In this document: positions 33,918-42,291 of the stretch, in pieces
How positions within the stretch are numbered: position 1 is the first letter of the stretch
How the letters are laid out: every line of letters starts with the position of its first letter
Source: Bradyrhizobium canariense
Lineage (GTDB): Bacteria; Pseudomonadota; Alphaproteobacteria; Rhizobiales; Xanthobacteraceae
Assembly: GCF_018130465.1 (NCBI RefSeq)
Contig: NZ_JAFCKJ010000018.1
Coordinates: 62,001-126,000 of the forward strand
Reading direction: 5' to 3'
DNA length: 64,000 bases
The notes under the pieces: generated by a model
What the model saw: the letters and a program-made list of their open reading frames with translations, nothing else
Databases searched by the model: none
Told to the model about the DNA's origin: nothing
Program-made: the position numbers and the translations under genes

Positions 33918-35435
33918 TCAGTCGGCGTGCGCCCGCGCCTTCGCCGGCCAAATCCGGAAGGCGCGCCCCTCCTTCATCCACGCCGCACGCTCATCGCGCA
34001 ACAGCGTGCGGCGAACTTTACCGGAATCATCGCGCGGCGGGGCGCTGACGATCTCGAAACTTTCCGGATGCTTGTAGCGGCTGAGCCGGTCCTTCAAAAA
34101 GTCCGCCATGCCGTCGGCGATGGCCTGACCGTCCCCATCGCGGTCCTGCTCGATGATGGCGTGTACGCGCTGGCCCAATTCCGGATCGGGCAATCCCACC
34201 ACCACGCAGGAGCGCACGCCGGGGCTCTCGGAGACGGCAGCTTCGACCTCGGCGGGATAGATGTTGGCGCCGCCGCGCAGCACCATGTCGGCGAGGCGGT
34301 CACCGAGATAAAGATAGCCTTCCGCATCCAGCCTGCCGATATCGCCGAGCGATTCCCAGCCGTCCGCGCGCCGCTTCGGCTCGGCGCCGAGATAGTGATA
34401 GGTCGCGTCATTGCCGTCATTGTTGAGGAAGTAGATCTCGCCGGTCTCACCTGGCGCGACGTCGTTGCCGTCCTCGCCGATGATGCGCAAGCGCGCCGTC
34501 TCGCCGATCTTGCCGACCGAGCCCTTGTGCGTCAGCCATTCCGTGCCGGAGATGATGCAGGAGCCTTGCCGCTCGGTGCCGCCATAGAGCTCCCAGACCC
34601 GCTCAGGCCCGAGCCAGGCGATCCAGTTCTCCTTCAGCCAGGGTGGCATCGGAGCTGCCATGTGGAAGACGGTCTGCAGGCTCGACACGTCGTAGGCGTT
34701 GCGCACGTGCTCCGGCAGCGCCCAGATCCGGTGCATCATGGTCGGCACGAAATTGACCCATTGCACGCGCTCGCGCGCAATTTGCCGCAGCGCCTCCTCG
34801 GCGTCGAACTTGACGAGGCCGGTGAGCTGGCCGCCGGTGAACAGCGCCTGGTGCGACACGATGAACGGCGCATTGTGGTAGAGCGGACCTGGATTCAGCA
34901 ACGAGACCCCGAAGGGGATGTTGAGCGGCGGCGCGGCGACCGTGTCGATCACCGCCGGCTGGTGATCGAGGATCACCTTCGGGCGGCCGGTCGATCCGCC
35001 GCTGGTCATGGCCTTCCAATAGCGCGCCACCGGTGCGGTGAGCGGCTCGTCCGAAAACCCTTCCGGCACGAAATCCGCGGGCAGACGGTTCGACGCGTTC
35101 CAGTCGGCTTCGCCGCCGACCACCAGCGCCGGCTTCAGGATGTCGAGCACCGCGGCGGCTTCGCCGCGCGGCAGCCGCCACGACAGCGAGGTCGGCGTCG
35201 CCCCGCATTTCCACACCGCAAACGAGGTCTCGAAGAACGCATTGCCATTGGGCAAACCGATCGCGACAAAGTCGCCGGGCTTGACGCCTTTGGCCATAAA
35301 CGCCCGCGCGCGCCGACTGGCGCCGCGTTCGAGCTCGTCCCATGTCAGCGTATCCTGCCCGTGACGGACGGCAATCGTGCCTTGCGGTTTGCGCTCGGCG
35401 TACCAGCGCGGCACATCGGACAAGGGCAGCAGCAT
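33918..35435 (-). CDS. Acyl-CoA synthetase (AMP-binding, adenylate-forming)
   Basis: 505 residues. The phosphate-binding loop is MTSGGSTGRPKVILDHQ (about residues 140-156), with ELYGGTERQGSCIISG near the middle and the adenylate motif ESLGDIGRLDAEGYLYLGDR. The hinge is DMVLRGGANIYPAEVEAAVS, and the C-terminal catalytic lysine is in PRDDSGKVRRTLLRDE. It would activate a fatty or aromatic acid with ATP and CoA. The ATG at 35435 begins MLLPLSDVPRWYAERKP, which fits the family; upstream in-frame codons add a low-quality extension. It is the first gene of the aldolase-cupin-Bug unit, 28 bases ahead of the RraA-type gene. Confidence 0.9.
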   Translation of the reverse strand: MLLPLSDVPRWYAERKPQGTIAVRHGQDTLTWDELERGASRRARAFMAKGVKPGDFVAIGLPNGNAFFETSFAVWKCGATPTSLSWRLPRGEAAAVLDILKPALVVGGEADWNASNRLPADFVPEGFSDEPLTAPVARYWKAMTSGGSTGRPKVILDHQPAVIDTVAAPPLNIPFGVSLLNPGPLYHNAPFIVSHQALFTGGQLTGLVKFDAEEALRQIARERVQWVNFVPTMMHRIWALPEHVRNAYDVSSLQTVFHMAAPMPPWLKENWIAWLGPERVWELYGGTERQGSCIISGTEWLTHKGSVGKIGETARLRIIGEDGNDVAPGETGEIYFLNNDGNDATYHYLGAEPKRRADGWESLGDIGRLDAEGYLYLGDRLADMVLRGGANIYPAEVEAAVSESPGVRSCVVVGLPDPELGQRVHAIIEQDRDGDGQAIADGMADFLKDRLSRYKHPESFEIVSAPPRDDSGKVRRTLLRDERAAWMKEGRAFRIWPAKARAHAD

Positions 35436-35643
35436 CAGGCGTTTCCACTTCGTTTTCTTGGCGTCGCCAATGAGGCGAGCGCAGGATGAAGTGACGCTGT
35501 GACTCCTGCGCCACGTCAAGCAAAAAATGTCAGCATTGCAGCCATGAAATTCCCGAGTTCCATGGGTGACAAGCAGGCGATAAAGGGGCAAAAATCAGCC
35601 CGACTCAGTTCGGGTTGAGTTTTGCAAGGAATGCTCTCGTAGA

Positions 35644-36276
35644 ATGTCGGACGTAGTTGCATCGCGTCGTGCGGCGCTTGTCGTTGCCGCAGCAGGATTT
35701 TTCCTGCTGGCGCCGTCGCATGCCCAGGCACAATGGTGGAAGCGCGCGCCTGTTGACTTCGAGACCTGCGCCGACGCCGCCGAGAAAGCCACGACCAAGT
35801 CCGAGAAGACGGCGGCGCTTGCCGACTGCAACGCCAAATTCGCCGGCCGGCGCAAGGCAGGCGGCGGCTATTCCTATTACGATTTCCTCCAGGACCGCAC
35901 CTTCGACATCGCCGGACCCAATCCGACGCCGGAGGAGCAGAAGAAGATCGACGAATCCTACACCGCCTATCTCGCCAATCAGCGCCGCAGCAATGAAGCC
36001 GCGCTGGCCGCCGCGCGCCAGCAGCGCGAGCAGCAGGAACAACAGGTGCAGCAGCTCCAGCGGGTCGCGTTGCGAACCGAGGTCGAGCGCGTGCCCGTGC
36101 CGGTCGAGCGGCCGAAAGTCCAGCAGGCCGCAGGCACCGACGCACGATCGCGGCCGAAAGGCGCGCCCTGTGCCAAGGGCTCGTTCTCCTGCGAATGGCC
36201 CCGGCTGTCGGAAAGCTTGAACGATCTGAAGAAGCTGTTCAACCCGACGCCGAGCAAGCCCGCGAAGAAGGGCTGA
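35644..36276 (+). CDS. Exported coiled-coil protein of unknown function
   Basis: 210 residues. A signal peptide runs to about 30 (AAAGFFLLAPSHAQAQ). The middle (about 115-140) is glutamine/glutamate/arginine rich, QQREQQEQQVQQLQ, and likely coiled. Four cysteines are spread through the mature protein (EFTCADAAEK-like region near residue 43, ADCNAK, APCAKG, FSCEW). The C-terminus is lysine/proline rich. I do not recognise a family. It is likely periplasmic. The ribosome site before 35644 is weak. It is flanked by a family A repeat and has no obvious partner. Confidence 0.68.
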   Translation: MSDVVASRRAALVVAAAGFFLLAPSHAQAQWWKRAPVDFETCADAAEKATTKSEKTAALADCNAKFAGRRKAGGGYSYYDFLQDRTFDIAGPNPTPEEQKKIDESYTAYLANQRRSNEAALAAARQQREQQEQQVQQLQRVALRTEVERVPVPVERPKVQQAAGTDARSRPKGAPCAKGSFSCEWPRLSESLNDLKKLFNPTPSKPAKKG

Positions 36277-36304
36277 GTCTCGGCAGCAGCTACAAACTCC
36301 GTTG

Positions 36305-36425
36305 GTCGTCCCGGCGAAGGCCGGGACCCATTACCCCAGGGAGTTGTTTGGTGCGAGACTGGTAACCGCGAGTCTTCGCCAAATCCAATTCGGGGGTTAT
36401 GGGTCCCGGCCTTCGCCGGGACGAC
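36305..36425. repeat. Dispersed palindromic repeat, family A
   Basis: GTCGTCCCGGCGAAGGCCGG on the left and CCGGCCTTCGCCGGGACGAC on the right form the long inverted arms. The inner part is CGAGTCTTCGCCAAATCC and AATTCGGGGGTTATGGG. It lies between the converging genes for two exported proteins. Confidence 0.88.
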
Positions 36426-36473
36426 GAGTGAAGATGTGGTCTCAGCCGTCCAACTCACACCCAAAGCCGCGCC

Positions 36474-36689
36474 TCAGTTCGGAGGCTTCTTCTTGCTGCG
36501 CTTCGGTTGAGCGACCGGGGCATTCGCAGGCGCCGTTGTCGTCGGAGAACTGCCTAATTGCGACCTGCTCTCCTGCAATCGCCTGTCATAGCCGGGAGAG
36601 TTCATGACCGTCGGCGGCCGGGCCTCCGCGACCGAGGACGCGGCGCAGAGCACGGCCAGCGCGAATCCGATCATCAGACGACGCTTCAT
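36474..36689 (-). CDS. Small exported protein of unknown function
   Basis: 71 residues, starting MKRRLMIGFALAVLCAASSV with a signal peptide cleaved after VAEA near residue 22. The mature part is proline, serine and threonine rich and ends with the strongly basic PKRSKKKPPN. GGAGGAGC precedes the ATG at 36689, so the longer frame from 36722 is unlikely. I recognise no family. It lies 36 bases downstream of the ketopantoate reductase-like gene in the same direction and could be co-transcribed. Confidence 0.6.
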   Translation of the reverse strand: MKRRLMIGFALAVLCAASSVAEARPPTVMNSPGYDRRLQESRSQLGSSPTTTAPANAPVAQPKRSKKKPPN

Positions 36690-36725
36690 CGTTGCTCCTC
36701 CCGTCGTGCAGCCTGCACTCATGCG

Positions 36726-37727
36726 TTACCCGCGGATCTGCTGCGGCGTCAGCCGCGGCGGACCCTTGCCCGCAGCCTCAGCCTGGTTGATCAGCGCAAC
36801 AATGCGGCGCGACAGCGGCACGTCGACGCTGTTCTGCTCGGCGAGCGCGATGATCGCGCCCTGGAGATAGTCGATCTCGGTCTTGCGGCCCTGCTTCAAA
36901 TCCTGCCACATCGAGGAACGCGCCTCGGGATCGATCTTCATGGTCCTTCCCAGGATCAGGTTGAAAATCGGATCAGGCAGTCTCAGCAAGGTGGGCGTCC
37001 AGGACGACGGGATCGGTGTCGCCGAGACCGGTGTGACGCCGGCGGCCCTCATCGCAGCCAGCCCCTCCGCCATCTGGTCGGCGAACAGCCTTCGCCATTC
37101 GCGGTTCGCCAATTGCGCGGCAAGCGGCATGTCGGACAAGGCGCTGAGCGCGTTGTTCAAATTGATGATCAGCTTGCCCCATTGCACGCCGGTGATGTCG
37201 CGGCTCGCGCGCATGGTGAGCCCCGGCGCCGACAACGCTGCGGCGGTGTTCGCTTCGTCTTCGCCAACATGAATGTCGCCGGAGGTCGAGCGGTGGAAGC
37301 GGCCCTCGCCCATCCCGACCACGTTGAAAGGCACCATGCCGGCGAGCACGCGGCGGTCGCCGAGGCGCTCGCGCAGCACCGCGACATTGCCGACCCCGTT
37401 TTGCAGCGAGACGATGACGGCGTCCTGCGGCGCATGCTGCGCGATCTGGTCCGCGACACCGGCAGTGTCGGCGCTCTTCACCGTGACCAGCACGATGCCG
37501 GCGCTGTGGAAGATCGCGGGATCTCCCGACAGCGCGAGTTGGCCCGGGCTGAGCTTCCTCTCGGAGCCGTCGAAATCGGTCAGAAGCAGGCCGAACCGCT
37601 CGATCTCGGCCTTCACCCGCGGCCGCACCAGGAGCGCGACGCGGCGGCCGCCGGCCGCCAGAGTGCCGCCGACGAAACATCCGATGGCGCCTGCGCCGGC
37701 CACCACGATCGGTCGATCCGTCATCAC
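36726..37727 (-). CDS. Ketopantoate reductase-like NADP oxidoreductase (PanE/ApbA family), second copy
   Basis: 333 residues. The N-terminal Rossmann motif is VVAGAGAIGCFVGGTLAAGG (about residues 8-27). The family motifs AVIVSLQNGVGNVAVLRERL (about 97-116), TGVQWGKLIINLNNALSALS (about 183-202) and SSMWQDLKQGRKTEIDYLQG (near 275) are all present; the last is the pantoate/NADP-binding loop. This copy is closer to the classical 2-dehydropantoate 2-reductase pattern than the one at 27367. It is a good candidate for pantoate formation, but many paralogues exist. GAGGTG lies right before two adjacent ATGs (37727 and 37724). Confidence 0.88.
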   Translation of the reverse strand: MMTDRPIVVAGAGAIGCFVGGTLAAGGRRVALLVRPRVKAEIERFGLLLTDFDGSERKLSPGQLALSGDPAIFHSAGIVLVTVKSADTAGVADQIAQHAPQDAVIVSLQNGVGNVAVLRERLGDRRVLAGMVPFNVVGMGEGRFHRSTSGDIHVGEDEANTAAALSAPGLTMRASRDITGVQWGKLIINLNNALSALSDMPLAAQLANREWRRLFADQMAEGLAAMRAAGVTPVSATPIPSSWTPTLLRLPDPIFNLILGRTMKIDPEARSSMWQDLKQGRKTEIDYLQGAIIALAEQNSVDVPLSRRIVALINQAEAAGKGPPRLTPQQIRG

Positions 37728-37889
37728 CTCGCCTTGCTCCCTGAATGTCCGGCCTTCGATAGCAGAGGCGAGACAGGCTGCCCATCGCGGCGCATCCGCC
37801 TTGTAACCGTCATGAGAGCCCCATATGTTTTTGCCCGGGGGCCTATCAGCGGCGAGAACTCGCCAACGAGAACGCCAAAGGAGAGCACC

Positions 37890-38490
37890 ATGGGTCTACT
37901 CGACGTCCTCAACGGCATGCAGAACGGCCCGCGCGGGCCCAGCACGCCAAGCTCCGAGAAGTCCTCGGGCGGCATGTCGCCGATGACCATGGCGCTCCTC
38001 GGCCTGCTCGCCTGGAAGGCATTCAAGCACATGACCGCAGGCCAGCCCGGCGCGGCGCCGCAGCAGTCCCCGACGCCGACGCACCTCCCCCCGCCGGTGA
38101 ATGCGGGTGCTGGTGGCGGTCTCGGAGGCGCGCTTGGCGGAGGCGGCGGCCTCGGTGACCTGCTCAAGGGTGGCCTTGGCGGCTTGCTCGCGGGTGGCGC
38201 AGCCGGCAGCGTGCTCAGCGGCGGTCTCGGCGATCTGCTCAACCAGCTCCAGCAGGGCGGCCACGGCGAGGCCGCGAACACTTGGGTCGGCAAGGGCGAG
38301 AACAAGGCGATCGCACCGGGCGATCTCGCCAACGCGCTCGGCGCCGACCAGATCGAGAGCCTGTCCGCCCAAAGCGGCCTGTCGCGCGACGCTGCTCTCC
38401 GGTCTCAGCCAGTATCTGCCGAAGGTGATCGACCATCTGACGCCGGATGGACGGCTGCCGACCGAGAGCGAGATCTCGGGCAGAATCTGA
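37890..38490 (+). pseudogene. YidB-family (DUF937) gene, apparently frameshifted
   Basis: An AAGGAGAG site precedes the ATG at 37890 (MGLLDVLNGMQNG). The protein has a glycine-rich middle (LGDLLKGGLGGLLAGG repeats, about residues 84-112) and the YidB core AANTWVGKGENKAI and IESLSAQSGLSRDA. At about 38391 the reading frame is lost: the in-frame continuation becomes arginine/histidine-rich and runs over the next gene, while the expected ending LLSGLSQYLPKVIDHLTPDG is found in another frame and stops at 38490. GACGCTGCTC appears to have lost a GC pair from GACGCGCTGCTC. The whole would be about 199 residues, normal for the family. Either a true mutation or a sequencing error is possible. YidB's function is unclear. 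Confidence 0.8.
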
Positions 38491-38517
38491 TTTTAGTCAA
38501 AGCGAGGAAGCACGGAC

Positions 38518-38790
38518 ATGAGCATGGGTGGCTTGTTGTGGATCATCGTCGTCGGCTTCATCGCCGGCCTCATCGCGCGTTGGCTGGCGCCGGGACCGAA
38601 CAATCCGAGCGGCTTCATCCTCACCACCATCCTCGGCATCGCCGGCGCGTTTCTCGCGACCTTCATCGGCCAAGCCATCGGGCACTACAGTCCCGACCAG
38701 GGCGCCGGCTTCATCATGGCCACCATCGGCGCCGTGGTGGTGCTGTTCATCTGGCACCGGCTGGTGGCGAGCGGCGTGATCAAGGGGTAG
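38518..38790 (+). CDS. GlsB/YeaQ/YmgE-family stress-associated membrane protein
   Basis: 90 residues with three membrane helices: GLLWIIVVGFIAGLIARWLA (about 5-24), SGFILTTILGIAGAFLATFI and GFIMATIGAVVVLFIWHRL. The glycine-rich helices and the PGPNNPSGF loop are the family hallmark. Members are linked to general stress or envelope responses, with no clear molecular function. It starts 28 bases after the YidB-like gene, so the two are likely co-transcribed; YidB-like and YeaQ-like genes are both small accessory genes often seen near stress loci. GAGGAAG precedes the ATG; a second ATG lies at 38524. Confidence 0.9.
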   Translation: MSMGGLLWIIVVGFIAGLIARWLAPGPNNPSGFILTTILGIAGAFLATFIGQAIGHYSPDQGAGFIMATIGAVVVLFIWHRLVASGVIKG

Positions 38791-38815
38791 CTCGTCTCGC
38801 CCGACAAATTCTTGC

Positions 38816-38937
38816 GTCGTCCCGGCGAAGGCCGGGACCCATACCCACAGGATTGGATTTGGCGAAGACTCGTAGTTGTCAGTGTCGCGTCACGACGGCT
38901 ATTCGTGGTTATGGGTCCCGGCCTTCGCCGGGACGAC
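38816..38937. repeat. Dispersed palindromic repeat, family A
   Basis: GTCGTCCCGGCGAAGGCCGG and CCGGCCTTCGCCGGGACGAC are the arms. The inner part has TTTGGCGAAGACTCG. It separates the converging membrane-protein and SDR genes. Confidence 0.88.
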
Positions 38938-38986
38938 ACCTTTGTTTGACGCGCCAGGGAACGTCACCCGACACGGTTACGCAATA

Positions 38987-39772
38987 TCACGTCACCAAGT
39001 GCATCCCGGCATCCATGCGCACGACCTCGCCGGTCATGTTGCTGGAGGCCGGCATCGCCAGGAAGCAGACGAGCTGCGCGATGTCTTCCGCTGATGATGC
39101 GACCTTCAGCGGCACCTTCGCCACGACGCTGTCGCGCACCTGCTTGGCGCCCGCCTCGCCGCGGCCCTTGGTGAACCAGGGTGTGTCGATATAGCCCGGG
39201 CATACCGTGTTGACGCGGATCAGCGGTGCCAGCGCGCGCGACAGCGACAGCGTCATCGTGTTGAGCGCGCCCTTGCTCGCGGCGTAAGCGATCGACGAGC
39301 CGACGCCGCTGATGCCGGCGACCGAGGACACGTTGACCACGGCGGATGGCCGCTCCGAGGCCTTGGCGCCGGCCTCGAGCAGGCTGCGCGCCGCGCGCAC
39401 CATCTGGAACGGGCCGATGGTGTTGACGCCGTACAGGCGCTGGAAATCCTCAGCCGACAATCCATCGAGATCGGCATGGGCGACATGCTTGGTGGTGCCG
39501 GCATTGTTGACCAGCACATCGAGCCGGCCCCAGCCGCTGGCTGCCGCAACGATCTTGCGGCAATCGTCATCCTTCGAGACGTCGCCCTGCGCGACCAGAA
39601 CTTCCGGCGAGCCGGCCTTGCGGCAAAGCTCCGCGGTCGCCTCCGCTTCCTTCTGGCTCGAGGAATAGTTGATGACGAGCCGCGCCCCGCTCCGTGCGAG
39701 AATTTCTGCGGTCGCGGCACCCAGGCCGGAGGCGGACCCCGTCACGATTGCGCACAAACTGTCCTTTGCCAT
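38987..39772 (-). CDS. Short-chain dehydrogenase/reductase (SDR)
   Basis: 261 residues of the classical SDR type. The cofactor motif is TGSASGLGAATAEIL (about residues 11-25), NNAG is at about 89-92, and the catalytic serine and Tyr-x-x-x-Lys are in SSVAGISGVGSSIAYAASKG (about 148-167). A 3-oxoacyl reductase or hydroxyacyl dehydrogenase activity with NAD(P)H is likely. It is divergent from the acyl-CoA dehydrogenase operon, with which it shares a palindromic site, so a beta-oxidation role is plausible. GGAAGGAAA precedes the ATG. Confidence 0.92.
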   Translation of the reverse strand: MAKDSLCAIVTGSASGLGAATAEILARSGARLVINYSSSQKEAEATAELCRKAGSPEVLVAQGDVSKDDDCRKIVAAASGWGRLDVLVNNAGTTKHVAHADLDGLSAEDFQRLYGVNTIGPFQMVRAARSLLEAGAKASERPSAVVNVSSVAGISGVGSSIAYAASKGALNTMTLSLSRALAPLIRVNTVCPGYIDTPWFTKGRGEAGAKQVRDSVVAKVPLKVASSAEDIAQLVCFLAMPASSNMTGEVVRMDAGMHLVT

Positions 39773-39872
39773 CCGATTTCCTTCCCCTGTCTTTGATGCA
39801 AGCCTTTGCTAGCAAGCCTTGGCTAGCTGGCCTTGTTTAGCGAGTTTGCCGAGCCCTGCAAATCGAGCAAAC

Positions 39873-39885
39873 TCCGCTAAGCGGA
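39873..39885. promoter_or_regulatory. Candidate operator in the SDR/acyl-CoA dehydrogenase divergent region
   Basis: The palindrome TCCGC-TAA-GCGGA lies between the two divergent units. A near-identical TTCCGC-AAA-GCGGAA is at 48632-48646 ahead of the branched-chain-type binding-protein gene. A tandem 14-base duplication (AAGCCTTTGCTAGC, then AAGCCTTGGCTAGC) is nearby at 39800-39827. The regulator is not in the window. Confidence 0.45.
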
Positions 39886-40033
39886 ATTAGCTTGTCGCCC
39901 ATGCCCGCGCCGCAGGTTGACCTGCGATCAACGCTTGTCAGGGCCATGGCTTTTTCCGATCATCGGGCGCAAGAAGAACCTGCGCGCCCGCCCACGGGGC
40001 CGGATGCGCCAATGGCAAAACACGGGGAACGCT

Positions 40034-41098
40034 GTGGCGGAGAGTGACAATATCGTCGTCGAGACCGCGGAGAAAATCTTCGCCGATCTCGCCGATCCCC
40101 AGACCGTCAACAACGACAAGAAGGATTCGTGGCAGGCGCCGCTATGGCAGGCGCTGAGCGAGGCCGGCTTGCCGTTGTCCTGGGTGCCGGACGATCTCGG
40201 CGGCTCCGGCGCGAGCTTGGCCGACGGCTTTGCGCTGCTGAATGCCGCCGGCCGTTTCGCAGTCGCGGTTCCCCTGGCCGAGACCATGCTGGCCGGCTGG
40301 CTGCTGGCGCAGGCGAAGATCGCGTCCCCGGAGGGCGAAATGACGCTGCTGCCGGCATCCCCGAAGGATCGGATCACGCGCGATGCCGACGGCGCGCTCT
40401 CCGGCCGCGCCCGCGGCGTGCCCTTCGCAAAGGCGGCAAAGCACTTTGCGGTGCTGGCACACGGCAAGGACGGCGCCTCGATCGCGCTGGTCGATGCGAG
40501 CAAGGGTCGGATCGAGACCGGACTCAATGTCGGCTACGACCACAGCGACACCGTCACGCTCGACAAGGTGCAGCCTGTGACCATCAAGTCCGCCCCGAAG
40601 GGCTTTGACCAGACCACAATGATGCTGATGGGCGGCGTCGCGCGCAGCCTTCAGATCGCGGGCGCGCTGGAAGCGATGCTCGACATCTCCGTGCGCTATT
40701 CCAACGAGCGCGTCGCCTTCGAGAAGAAGATCTCCAAATTCCAGGCGGTGCAGCACAACCTCGCCCGCCTCGCCGGCGAGTCGGCTGCCGCCCTTGCCGC
40801 GGCGACCTCGGCCGCCGATGCCATCGCGAACGCAAAATCGTTCGACGACGCGGTCTACCTCGAAGCCGCCTCGGCAAAAATCCGCTGCGCGGAGGCCGCG
40901 GAAAAGGGCGGCGCCATCGCCCATCAGGTCCATGGCGCGATCGGCTTCACCCTGGAGCACATCCTGCACCGATATTCGCTGCGGGCATTGGCCTGGCGCG
41001 ACGATTTCGGTTCGGAAAGCCACTGGGCCGTCGAGCTCGGCAAGCTGGTCGCAAACCGCGGCGCCGACGAATTGTGGCCGCTCGTGGCTTCGCGCTGA
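40034..41098 (+). CDS. Acyl-CoA dehydrogenase family protein
   Basis: 354 residues from a probable GTG at 40034 (VAESDNIVVETAEKIFADLA), with GGGGAA upstream. The fold is seen in SEAGLPLSWVPDDLGGSGAS (about residues 36-55), the helical core SVRYSNERVAFEKKISKFQA and the end EHILHRYSLRALAWRDDFGS. It is shorter and more diverged than the neighbouring dehydrogenase and lacks the GGT motif of the usual C-terminus. In many gene pairs this type forms a heteromeric enzyme with a full-length acyl-CoA dehydrogenase. It precedes one by 17 bases, so an alpha/beta pair is likely. An ATG at 39917 would add a low-quality extension. Confidence 0.85.
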   Translation: MAESDNIVVETAEKIFADLADPQTVNNDKKDSWQAPLWQALSEAGLPLSWVPDDLGGSGASLADGFALLNAAGRFAVAVPLAETMLAGWLLAQAKIASPEGEMTLLPASPKDRITRDADGALSGRARGVPFAKAAKHFAVLAHGKDGASIALVDASKGRIETGLNVGYDHSDTVTLDKVQPVTIKSAPKGFDQTTMMLMGGVARSLQIAGALEAMLDISVRYSNERVAFEKKISKFQAVQHNLARLAGESAAALAAATSAADAIANAKSFDDAVYLEAASAKIRCAEAAEKGGAIAHQVHGAIGFTLEHILHRYSLRALAWRDDFGSESHWAVELGKLVANRGADELWPLVASR

Positions 41099-41115
41099 TC
41101 AGGGACGAGACAACA

Positions 41116-42276
41116 ATGACCGCTGCCCTCCGTTTCGATCCGATCCGCCTGCCCGAGAAATGCGAGCAATTGCGCAAGGAGGTTCGCGCCTTCCTCGCGG
41201 AAGAGATCGCCGCCGGCACCTTCGATCCGCACAAGCCGAACCGCGAAGACACCGACGCACCGGAGTTTTCCCGCCGGGTCGGCGCCAAGGGTTGGCTGGG
41301 CATGACATGGCCGAAGAAGTATGGCGGCCAGGAGCGCTCGTTCCTCGAGCGCTACGTGGTGACCGAGGAGATGCGCGTCGCCAACGCGCCGACGCGGCGC
41401 TTCTTCGTCGCCGACCGCCAGAGCGGGCCGGTGCTGCTGAAATACGCCCCCGAGAACATCAAGATGGACATCCTGCCGCGCATTTGCCGCGGCGAGATCT
41501 GCTTTGCGATCGGCATGAGCGAACCGAACTCCGGCTCGGACCTGTTCGCAGCGAAAACGCGCGCGACCAAGACCGACGGCGGCTATCTCATCAATGGCAC
41601 CAAGATCTGGACCTCGTCGGCGCACATCGCCGACTACATGATCGCGATCTTCCGGACCTCGCAGCCGACCAAGGAAAACCGCCGTCACGGCCTGACGCAG
41701 TTCCTGGTCAAGATGAAGCAGCCGGGCATCCAGGTGAACCCGATCGGCCAGATCACCGGCCAATACGAGTTCAACGAGGTCGTCTTCACCGATTTCTTCG
41801 TGCCTGACGATCATGTGCTCGGCGAAGTCGACGGCGCCTGGAAGCAGGCGACGAGCGAGCTCGCTTACGAGCGTTCGGGCCCCGAGCGCTTCCTCGAGAC
41901 CTATTACGTGCTGACCGAGCTGGTTCGCGCGGTTGGCCCCAATCCGGACACGCGAAGTGCCGAAGGGATCGGCCGGCTGGTGGCGCAGCTCCACACCATG
42001 CGGCGCATGTCGGTCTCGGTCGCGGGCATGCTGCAAGCCGGCAAGGAGCCGGTCGTCGAGGCCTCCATCGTCAAGGACATCGGCACGGTGTGGGAGCAGC
42101 AGCTTCCGCACCGCGTGCGCGATCTCGCCGCCTTCGTCGAGGAGACCGCGACCAACCGCGAGACGCTCGAGCGGCAGCTCGACTTCGCCATCAAGACCGC
42201 GCCGAAACTCACCATCCAGGGCGGCACCACCGAGGTGCTGCGCGGCATCATCGCCCGCGGACTTGGTTTGCGCTAA
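41116..42276 (+). CDS. Acyl-CoA dehydrogenase
   Basis: 386 residues. The FAD/substrate motif is FAIGMSEPNSGSDLFAAKTR (about residues 131-150), and the end is IQGGTTEVLRGIIARGLG. A possible catalytic glutamate, Glu252, lies in ELAYERSGPERF, as in the isovaleryl/long-chain group; the YEGT glutamate is absent. It follows the shorter dehydrogenase by 17 bases and precedes a crotonase by 15 bases, forming a three-gene acyl-CoA operon. The natural substrate is not determined. The operon starts from a divergent promoter with a palindrome. Confidence 0.92.
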   Translation: MTAALRFDPIRLPEKCEQLRKEVRAFLAEEIAAGTFDPHKPNREDTDAPEFSRRVGAKGWLGMTWPKKYGGQERSFLERYVVTEEMRVANAPTRRFFVADRQSGPVLLKYAPENIKMDILPRICRGEICFAIGMSEPNSGSDLFAAKTRATKTDGGYLINGTKIWTSSAHIADYMIAIFRTSQPTKENRRHGLTQFLVKMKQPGIQVNPIGQITGQYEFNEVVFTDFFVPDDHVLGEVDGAWKQATSELAYERSGPERFLETYYVLTELVRAVGPNPDTRSAEGIGRLVAQLHTMRRMSVSVAGMLQAGKEPVVEASIVKDIGTVWEQQLPHRVRDLAAFVEETATNRETLERQLDFAIKTAPKLTIQGGTTEVLRGIIARGLGLR

Positions 42277-42291
42277 CTCTTCGAGGACATC

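Noticed and set aside
38101-38490. Separate 129-codon gene overlapping the YidB-like frame
   Set aside because: Only its last part resembles a protein; it is the shifted end of the YidB-like gene.
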